Of a DNA stretch of 16,737 bases, positions 7,729-13,608 are shown piece after piece. The position numbers were made by a program, and so were the translations under genes. Where the stretch lies: assembly GCA_049644265.1 (NCBI GenBank), contig JBARRO010000153.1, forward strand, positions 1-16,737, written 5' to 3'. The stretch's first letter is position 1, and each line of letters begins with the position of its first letter. The notes beneath the pieces are model-generated. The model searched no databases and had not been told where the DNA came from. It worked only from the letters and a program-made list of their open reading frames with translations. The DNA is from JBARRO01 sp049644265. Its GTDB lineage: Bacteria; Bacteroidota; Ignavibacteria; UBA10030.

Positions 7729-8184
7729 ATGAAATCCTACCACTTGCTGTTTCTGATGATTTGCGCTGCAGTCGCTGGCTGCTCCACGGTCACCCTGCGC
7801 CCGGCCGATTTTTCCTGGCCTGTGGAATCGGCATTGAAAGTTGATAAGAACGGCTCCGTACAGGAGGCGAGGTACAGCATCACGCTCAACGTCAAGGAGC
7901 TGTTGTATGAGGAAACGAAAGACTCTGTGAACGTCGCCCACTGGACTCTCAGGATGCTCCGGGACGCGCGCGGTCTTTATTTTGTGACTGCCGAAACATT
8001 CAAAAATGTGTATGTCTTTGAACAGTCCGACGGAGCGTTGCGGATGGCAAACAAAATTATGGTCTCGGAAAAGGGGCTGACTTCTCCTGCGTTCAACCAG
8101 CGTGCGCCCAACGTCCAGCTGATTTCCGACAATGAAAAACCCGTGCTGCTCACGCGGGACGGCATTCGACAAGGAGGCAAGTGA
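7729..8184 (+). CDS. Small lipoprotein of unknown function
   Basis: The 151-residue protein starts with a lipoprotein signal: MKSYHLLFLMICAA followed by the lipobox VAGC, giving a mature N-terminal Cys near residue 18. The ATG at 7729 is preferred over an in-frame GTG (7687) and ATG (7702) because GGAAGGGA (7715-7722) sits just before it and only this start gives a normal signal peptide. The rest is predicted mostly strand and I recognise no family. Its stop overlaps the start of the next gene (TGATG), so the two products are probably made in fixed ratio and may act together at the envelope. Confidence 0.8.
   Translation: MKSYHLLFLMICAAVAGCSTVTLRPADFSWPVESALKVDKNGSVQEARYSITLNVKELLYEETKDSVNVAHWTLRMLRDARGLYFVTAETFKNVYVFEQSDGALRMANKIMVSEKGLTSPAFNQRAPNVQLISDNEKPVLLTRDGIRQGGK
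8171..8177 (+). promoter_or_regulatory. Strong Shine-Dalgarno deciding the start of the coiled-coil gene
   Basis: AAGGAGG lies 6 bp before the ATG at 8184 and only 3 bp before the alternative GTG at 8181, so the ATG is preferred. The site lies inside the end of the lipoprotein gene and supports translational coupling. Confidence 0.75.
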
Positions 8185-9434
8185 TGAAAACACTGATGAG
8201 AGTTTTTCTCCCCCTGACGATTCTGTCCGTTGTTCTTTCGACCTCCTCCGGTCAGGAAAAATCCGACTATGCCACGGTGCAGCGGTTTGAGTCACGCGCG
8301 AAGAAAGTCGCGCAGATGACAAACGAAGCACAAACGGTACAGGAATGTGCAGAAGTTGCCGCTACGATCAACGAACTGGAAAAGGATTTCCAGGCGGATC
8401 GGGAGCTTCTGGACAAGTCCCTGTATCCCGATAAATTCGACGACCGGATTCTGAAAGCGCGAGTCCAGCTGCGTATTATCCAGGAAAAGATTGGAGTCAT
8501 TGAGAGCCAGGTTCAGCGGATTACGGCGCTGGAGACACAGGTCCGGGAGCTTTCGTCGCAGGTCGAAAAGCTCAGCGGCGAGAACCAGCAGCTCCTGGGA
8601 GACCTCAAGAGTGTTCGTTCGGGAGTCATGGCGGGGTCTGCAATGATCGATTCGTTGCAGAAAGTCATCGGGAAACTGCAGGAGAACATCCGCCAGCGGG
8701 ATGAGATGATCTTCGCGTTGGTGGACAGCATGTTCCTTCAGTACGACAAGGATGTGTCCGCGTTAAAGGAGACCGAGAAATCCCACTTGACAGGAAAAGT
8801 CGAACGCAGTAACGTCCTCACCAATGTGAAACGGGCCATTCAGGACAACCTGACGTTCGTAGAGTCGACTCAGTTAACAGGAAGCGACCTGTCCAAAATG
8901 GTGAAGGAACAGCAGAAATTTTCGGCGCAATGGAAGGGGATCGGACCGAAGCTTGCAGCGATCTATATTTCAAAAAAGGATAGGAAAAAGGATCTGGATC
9001 AGATTGACATGATGCTGCAGACGTGGAGCGCCAAGGTGGACACCGCCTTCTGGCGTGCGGCGAATGCGTTGTTCAAGGACAACAACGTTCCTGTGAAGCC
9101 CTTCGAAAACGGCGGGCAGTTCGTCGATCATCTTCTCGGGTACATGAATGAGGAAATCAGCAATCCGAAGAAAGAGAGCGACGAGACGCGGTTCAAGAGG
9201 TTTACGGAGTTTGAGGAGAAGATTTGGAAGAATGAGGTGGGGAATGTGTGGATTCCGATGATGGCCGAGCAGGGGAAGGTCACCGAGCAGCAGAAGAAAG
9301 ACCTCTCAGCGAAGCTGGAAGAATGGCGCTCATCGGCGTCACCGCCGTCGTTCGCCCTGTATGCCGCGATCTTCATACTGATTGTGGCCCTTTTGGCTGC
9401 GCTGTTTGTCCGGATGAGACGGTCGAAAGAGTAG
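8184..9434 (+). CDS. Exported coiled-coil protein with C-terminal membrane anchor, unknown function
   Basis: The 416-residue product has an N-terminal signal peptide (MKTLMRVFLPLTILSVVL, cleavage near SSGQ), a helical region, and a heptad-patterned coiled coil of about residues 85-175 (repeated E-x-Q-V and L-x-x-Q-V elements). A further helical domain follows, then a single membrane helix near residues 388-408 (FALYAAIFILIVALLAALFV) ending in RMRRSKE. The positive tail suggests that the C-terminus faces the cytoplasm and the bulk lies in the periplasm. I recognise no family. It shares one base with the lipoprotein stop and is followed by a terminator, so the pair forms the end of a transcription unit. 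A structural or tethering role between membranes is possible but not shown. Confidence 0.75.
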   Translation: MKTLMRVFLPLTILSVVLSTSSGQEKSDYATVQRFESRAKKVAQMTNEAQTVQECAEVAATINELEKDFQADRELLDKSLYPDKFDDRILKARVQLRIIQEKIGVIESQVQRITALETQVRELSSQVEKLSGENQQLLGDLKSVRSGVMAGSAMIDSLQKVIGKLQENIRQRDEMIFALVDSMFLQYDKDVSALKETEKSHLTGKVERSNVLTNVKRAIQDNLTFVESTQLTGSDLSKMVKEQQKFSAQWKGIGPKLAAIYISKKDRKKDLDQIDMMLQTWSAKVDTAFWRAANALFKDNNVPVKPFENGGQFVDHLLGYMNEEISNPKKESDETRFKRFTEFEEKIWKNEVGNVWIPMMAEQGKVTEQQKKDLSAKLEEWRSSASPPSFALYAAIFILIVALLAALFVRMRRSKE

Positions 9435-9460
9435 TCGTCGAGGTATTACTCCCTCCCGAG

Positions 9461-9488
9461 AAAGGGGCGACTCGTCGCCCCTTTTTTT
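9461..9488 (+). terminator. Intrinsic terminator after the coiled-coil gene
   Basis: Arms AAAGGGGCGA (9461-9470) and TCGCCCCTTT (9475-9484) are exact complements around a CTCG loop, and the T run continues to 9488. It lies 27 bp after the stop codon and is the clearest terminator in the window. Confidence 0.92.
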
Positions 9489-9703
9489 GTTACGGCCGGT
9501 CAACTTTGAATGATGAATTCTCTTGATTCGTCAGACGTTAATCCTGAAATTGAGCCCGCTGTAAATCCTCCGAACCCCCGCTGAAGTGCGATCTATTCCC
9601 CCGCCATTCTGGAAATTACCGAGCCGCAAAAGCGATTCGTGAGTGGCATCCAACTGAGAGCCTCCCCCACAACTTCACTCATTCCAACACTACTGGAGGC
9701 ATC

Positions 9704-11065
9704 ATGAAAACTTTCATTTTCGTTTTCCTTGTGGCGTTCTTCACTGCCACAGGGGGAATAGCATCCGGACAAATGCTCCTCGAGGAGAATTTCGCGTATT
9801 CTCCTGGCCAACTGACGGACGGCGGGGGCGGTACAAACGTCAGCGGGGGAAACTGGGTTTCCCTTTCGGGGACAGGCAATTTCATCGCGGTTGTGGCGGG
9901 TACCCTGTCGTTTTTCAACTATCCAAACTCTGGCATCGGAAACAGCATCTCCATTGTCGCATCGTCAGGGTCCGCAGAGGACGTTGCGAGGGATTTTATC
10001 ATGCAGAATGGTGCCGGCACAAAAGTGTATGCCTCGTTCCTTATCAATGTGACAAACACAAGCGGTCTCCCGGCAAACTCTTCAACAACGGGTGACTATT
10101 GCGCTTCGTTGGCACCCCATGGGGGCACATCGCCATTTGTTGGAAGAGTCTCGATACGTCAAGGCTCCGTGGCAGGTACGGTAAACTTTGGTATTCGCGC
10201 AACCGGCAGCAATGCATCAGCCATATGGGCTCCTCTGGATTATTCTGTCGCTGCCACTCACCTCGTCATTGTTCAATGGGAATTAGTCGCCGGTACCCTG
10301 AACGACGTCGCCCGCTTGTGGCTGAATCCTGACCTGAGCGGGGCTGAGCCGGCAGAATTGGCAAGTCAGACATCTGCTTCGGACCCATCGGACATCGGAA
10401 GGCTCATTATCCGCCAGGGGAATCTCCAGACGCCAAATGCAACAATCTCCGGCATTCGCGTGGGACTCACTTGGGCCAGCACGCCGCTCCCTGTTCAGCT
10501 CGTTTCGTTTTCTGCGAGATCCAATTGCCTGAGTGCAGAACTATCCTGGTCGACAGCAACGGAGACGGAGTGTTATGGGTTTGAGATTGAGCGGAGGAGC
10601 ATGGGAGCAGGGGAGCAGAGGGAATGGATGAAGATCGGGTTCGTAGGGGGAGCTGGAACGAGCAGCGCTGCGAAGGAGTATTCGTACAGTGACGGAGAAG
10701 TTACTCCCGGTCGGTATGCCTACCGCATCAAACAAATCGACAACAATGGAACGTTCAGCTATTACGGGAATGCTGAAGTAGAGATTGGATTGGCCGCGAA
10801 GGAATTTAGACTTGAGTCCGCCTATCCGAATCCGTTCAACCCATCCACGAGTATTGAATTTGCCCTTTCGGCCGATGGCTACGCCAGTCTCAAGGTATTT
10901 AATATCATCGGCCAGCAGGTCGCAAAACTCTTTGATCAGACAGCTGAAGCCGGAAAGCTCTACAAGGTCACGTTCGACGCCTCGCGATTGCCCACGGGAG
11001 TGTACTTTGCCAGACTCGAAGCGGGGAGCCAACGGGCGATGAGAAAATTTTTGTATGTAAGGTAG
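9704..11065 (+). CDS. T9SS-exported surface protein, type A sorting domain
   Basis: The 453-residue protein has a signal peptide (MKTFIFVFLVAFFTATGG, cleavage near IASGQ). A Gly/Ser-rich, strand-dominated N-terminal domain (about 25-260) looks like a concanavalin/LamG-type fold, and a fibronectin-III-like segment (about 265-365) carries the STATE..CYGFEIERR motif. The C-terminus is a T9SS type A sorting domain (about 370-453) with SAYPNPFNPST, FNIIGQQVA and PTGVYFARLE. Such proteins pass the inner membrane by Sec and the outer membrane by the type IX system, where the sorting domain is usually removed. The ATG follows GGAGG (9695-9699). No catalytic residues are apparent, so the substrate or role is unknown. 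The last part is nearly shared with the next + strand gene. Confidence 0.88.
   Translation: MKTFIFVFLVAFFTATGGIASGQMLLEENFAYSPGQLTDGGGGTNVSGGNWVSLSGTGNFIAVVAGTLSFFNYPNSGIGNSISIVASSGSAEDVARDFIMQNGAGTKVYASFLINVTNTSGLPANSSTTGDYCASLAPHGGTSPFVGRVSIRQGSVAGTVNFGIRATGSNASAIWAPLDYSVAATHLVIVQWELVAGTLNDVARLWLNPDLSGAEPAELASQTSASDPSDIGRLIIRQGNLQTPNATISGIRVGLTWASTPLPVQLVSFSARSNCLSAELSWSTATETECYGFEIERRSMGAGEQREWMKIGFVGGAGTSSAAKEYSYSDGEVTPGRYAYRIKQIDNNGTFSYYGNAEVEIGLAAKEFRLESAYPNPFNPSTSIEFALSADGYASLKVFNIIGQQVAKLFDQTAEAGKLYKVTFDASRLPTGVYFARLEAGSQRAMRKFLYVR
10597..10620 (+). repeat. Three 8-bp units inside the Fn3-like coding region
   Basis: GAGCATGG, GAGCAGGG and GAGCAGAG follow each other and encode the SMGAGEQ segment between two conserved strands. 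The paralogous gene has a related array at the same protein position (12811-12834). The units look like the purine-rich short-period repeats found between genes here. Confidence 0.5.
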
Positions 11066-11095
11066 GCCAACAAGCCTCCCGGAACATCGAAGTAA

Positions 11096-11145
11096 AGACT
11101 CCCGGAATCTTGCACGGATGTACCTTGGCGAGATTCCGGGAGTCT
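11096..11145. repeat. 50-nt hairpin element, copy 1
   Basis: Arms AGACTCCCGGAATCT (11096-11110) and AGATTCCGGGAGTCT (11131-11145) pair perfectly over 15 bp around a 20-nt loop that contains GATGTA. It lies 31 bp after the stop codon of a T9SS gene. No T run follows, so it is not a standard intrinsic terminator; it may protect the mRNA 3' end or be a REP-like repeat. A degenerate CTCCCGGAA lies just upstream near 11075. Confidence 0.85.
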
Positions 11146-11614
11146 CTTCGGGGGTCTGCACCTTGCACCACAGAACTGCCTCGGTTCCTCCTATTTTCAT
11201 CCACCTTGCAATTACCCTGAAATTTCCGCCAATCTGTCCTGGAAAATAAGGCTCCGACCCGGCCTGCGCGTCCGTGTGCTGCCTGTCAAGAAATGCAAAA
11301 ATAGTCCTCCTTTTTCACGAATTTTTAGTATTATCACGAATGAGAATTGTGCCATCTTGAGAAGTTTGATGTATTTATCTGAGAATGGCTCCTGTCCTGT
11401 ACCAGGAATACCTTGACTAAGTCCCGTCAGGTTTGTTGTAGAAATAGAACATGGGAAAGGCCGTAACAACGGATTTTCACCGATCAAGACGTTCGGAATC
11501 ATTCCGTGTTGGTCCGTCTTTTCAGCGAACTCCGCGTTCTATCACTTAAGGTATTTGCAGGACGCGGCACTAGAGTTCCAATACATACGAATAAAAAGAA
11601 ATCCTCCTTCTTCC
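11146..11614. other. Gene-free stretch before the second T9SS gene
   Basis: These 469 bp hold no recognisable gene. A 96-codon open frame on the - strand (11212-11502) has no family resemblance I can see and no ribosome-binding site. The segment near 11310-11345 is AT-rich and could carry a promoter, but no convincing pair of boxes is seen. The stretch may be a long leader or a decayed gene. Confidence 0.5.
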
Positions 11615-13279
11615 ATGAAACCCCTGAGTGTTTCCACCCAACCCGTGAATAGTGCCACCCATTGGATGGGTCGAATCAGTATGCTGCAGGTGGCCACACT
11701 CCTGCTGTGTTTATCCGCTCCCGGACAGACGACAAGTTGGACTGGAACAACGTCCGCATCGTGGAGGACCGCCACCAACTGGAACACGACGCAAGTACCG
11801 ACCTCAGCTTCAAAGGTCATTATCAGTGTCGGGAGTTTCGATCCGTACATTCCCTCGCCTTCAGGCGGCGACACGGCAAAAACGGGGACACTGACAGTGC
11901 AGTCGGGCTCACACTTGTATTTCGATCCGGGAGGAATTCTCCTTGTCTATGGAAGTGGATCGATCCTCAACAACGGTAGTATCAGTCTTGGGAGCGGCAG
12001 AATGATCTTCAAGAGCGACATCACGTTTTCCAACGGCGGCGTGGTGGATGCGGGAAGCGGCTTCATTGATTTCCAGGGCGTCACCTGGGACAACAAGGCG
12101 GGGTCATCGTTTCAGCCGGGGACCAGCACAGTAACCTTCGAGGGGACATCATCGCAGACGATCACGGGCAACATTACACTCAGCAACGTTGAATTCAACA
12201 ATGTCTCGGGACCCGTTTCGATGAGCGGCAACCTGACCGTCACCAACACCATGACAGTTTCTTCCGGCGCGTCGGTGACGCTCTCTTCGGGTTCTCTGAC
12301 CCTCTCAAACACGGCAACGCTCGATGTGGAGGCGGGTAGCACGTTCACCGTGAACGGCACGTTCAACAACAACGCAACCGTTACCGGCTCGGGAACGATC
12401 ACGAGCTCGAAGCCTCTGATCGTCAGTGCCATCGTCCAAAACTCTGCGTTGCTGGACATTACATTCAGCGAGCCGGTCGATGCTGCCTCTTCGCAGGTTC
12501 TTGCGAACTATGCTGTCAATAAAAGCGTCAGCGCCAGCGGCGCTACAAGAGATGGCTCGAACAATGCCGTGGTCCATCTTACCGTGACGTCTCTCTCGCC
12601 GGACACCCTTTACACCGTCACGGTGAATAACGTTATTGATGCAACCCAGACGGACACGATCGGGACAAACAGTGCAAAGAGTTTTTCTTATTCCTCCACA
12701 CTTCCGGTTCAGGTACGATCATTTACCGCAAATGCACGGACCCGGTCAGCCGAACTGCGCTGGTCGACTGCGACGGAGGTGGACTGTTATGGGTTTGAGA
12801 TTGAGCGGAGGAGCATGGGACGGGGGGAGCAGGGGGGATGGATGAAGATCGGGTTCGTAGGGGGAGCCGGAACAAGCAGCACAGTAAGAGAGTATTCATA
12901 CCACGATGCGAATCTCGCTCCCGGTCGGTACGCGTACCGCATCAGGCAAATTGACAACAACGGGATGTCCCAGTATTGTGGAAATGCTGAAGTTGAGGTT
13001 GGATCAGTCGAGTTGAAGTTCACGCTCGAATCTGTCTATCCAAATCCCTTCAACCCCTCGACGAATATTGAATTTGTGCTGGCCGAGAGTGGCCCCGCTG
13101 CATTGAAGGTATTCAACCTTCTCGGACAGCAAGTCGCGAGCCTGTTCAATCAGTCGGGCGAAGCTGGAAAACTCTATAGAGTCCGGTTCGATGCTTCTCA
13201 GTTGCCGACGGGAGTGTACGTTGCGAGGTTGGAAGCGGAGAAAATGCTGGCGATGAGGAAGCTGCTGTATGTGAGGTAG
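11615..13279 (+). CDS. T9SS-exported surface protein with repeat-rich stalk and SbsA-like Ig domain
   Basis: The 554-residue product has a signal segment (MLQVATLLLCLSAPGQ, about 23-38) and a beta-helix/filament-like region rich in Ser, Thr, Gly and Asn (about 40-265). An SbsA/Ig-like domain follows (about 270-365, SKPLIVSAIV..NSALLDITFSEPV), then the Fn3-like segment (about 370-465), and a T9SS type A sorting domain (about 470-554, SVYPNPFNPST, FNLLGQQVA, PTGVYVARLE). The start is uncertain: ATG at 11615 gives a long n-region, while in-frame ATGs at 11666 and 11681 give shorter signal peptides, and none has a Shine-Dalgarno. A TTG at 11555 seems too far upstream. The protein probably acts as an adhesin or matrix component; no enzyme motif is seen. 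Confidence 0.85.
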   Translation: MKPLSVSTQPVNSATHWMGRISMLQVATLLLCLSAPGQTTSWTGTTSASWRTATNWNTTQVPTSASKVIISVGSFDPYIPSPSGGDTAKTGTLTVQSGSHLYFDPGGILLVYGSGSILNNGSISLGSGRMIFKSDITFSNGGVVDAGSGFIDFQGVTWDNKAGSSFQPGTSTVTFEGTSSQTITGNITLSNVEFNNVSGPVSMSGNLTVTNTMTVSSGASVTLSSGSLTLSNTATLDVEAGSTFTVNGTFNNNATVTGSGTITSSKPLIVSAIVQNSALLDITFSEPVDAASSQVLANYAVNKSVSASGATRDGSNNAVVHLTVTSLSPDTLYTVTVNNVIDATQTDTIGTNSAKSFSYSSTLPVQVRSFTANARTRSAELRWSTATEVDCYGFEIERRSMGRGEQGGWMKIGFVGGAGTSSTVREYSYHDANLAPGRYAYRIRQIDNNGMSQYCGNAEVEVGSVELKFTLESVYPNPFNPSTNIEFVLAESGPAALKVFNLLGQQVASLFNQSGEAGKLYRVRFDASQLPTGVYVARLEAEKMLAMRKLLYVR

Positions 13280-13286
13280 CCTGGAA

Positions 13287-13336
13287 AGACTCCCGGAATC
13301 TTTCTCAGATGTAGCTCAGGGAGATTCCGGGAGTCT
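13287..13336. repeat. 50-nt hairpin element, copy 2
   Basis: Its arms are identical to those of copy 1 (13287-13301 and 13322-13336), the loop is again 20 nt, and the loop shares GATGTA plus several flanking bases. It begins 8 bp after the stop codon of the second T9SS gene. Again no T run follows. Confidence 0.85.
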
Positions 13337-13391
13337 CGCTCGGCCTAACACCTATCACCCATCACCTCGGAACATGGATCGACGGAGTTTA

Positions 13392-13445
13392 CCCGCCGGA
13401 GGCGGGCCTGCCTACCGCAGGCAGGCCTGCCTACCGCAGGCAGGC
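13392..13445. repeat. 19-bp tandem hairpin repeat
   Basis: A small hairpin CCCGCC-GGA-GGCGGG (13392-13406) leads into two exact copies of a 19-bp unit, GGCCTGCCTACCGCAGGCA (13405-13423 and 13424-13442), plus GGC. Within each unit GCCTGCC pairs with the GGCAGGC across the unit border, so the array can form two hairpins. It lies in the gap between two convergent genes and might end transcription from either side. Confidence 0.8.
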
Positions 13446-13460
13446 TTACCATGGTCTTGG

Positions 13461-13607
13461 CTTTCCCTTTTACCCTTTCCCTTTTACCCTTTACCTTTTA
13501 CCTTCTACCAGTCTGCCGTCTGCCTCCTGCCGTCTGCCTCCTGCCGTCTGCCTCTTGCCATCTGCATACTGCCGTCTGCCTCCTGCCATCTGCATACTGC
13601 CATCTCC
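13461..13607. repeat. Degenerate 7-bp-period tandem tract, 21 units
   Basis: The sequence divides into 21 consecutive 7-mers with no slip. Seven pyrimidine units alternate CTTTCCC/CTTTACC and TTTTACC; fourteen units then end mostly in CTGC or TTGC (CGTCTGC, CTCCTGC, CATCTGC, ATACTGC). The two subfamilies join in phase. The tract ends 1 bp before the stop codon of the - strand T9SS gene. On the - strand it reads as purine-rich GGCAGAC- and GGTAAAA-type units. It has no spacers, so it is not a CRISPR array. Confidence 0.88.
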
Positions 13608-13608
13608 T

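Noticed and set aside
11096..11145. Hairpin as an intrinsic terminator
   Set aside because: No T run follows, and the loop is long and conserved with a second copy; called a repeat instead.
11212..11502. Open frame of 96 codons on the - strand in a long gap
   Set aside because: No ribosome-binding site, no recognisable family, and low-quality sequence composition; kept only as part of the gap description.
13461..13607. CRISPR-like array
   Set aside because: Units are 7 bp with no unique spacers, and no cas gene is near.
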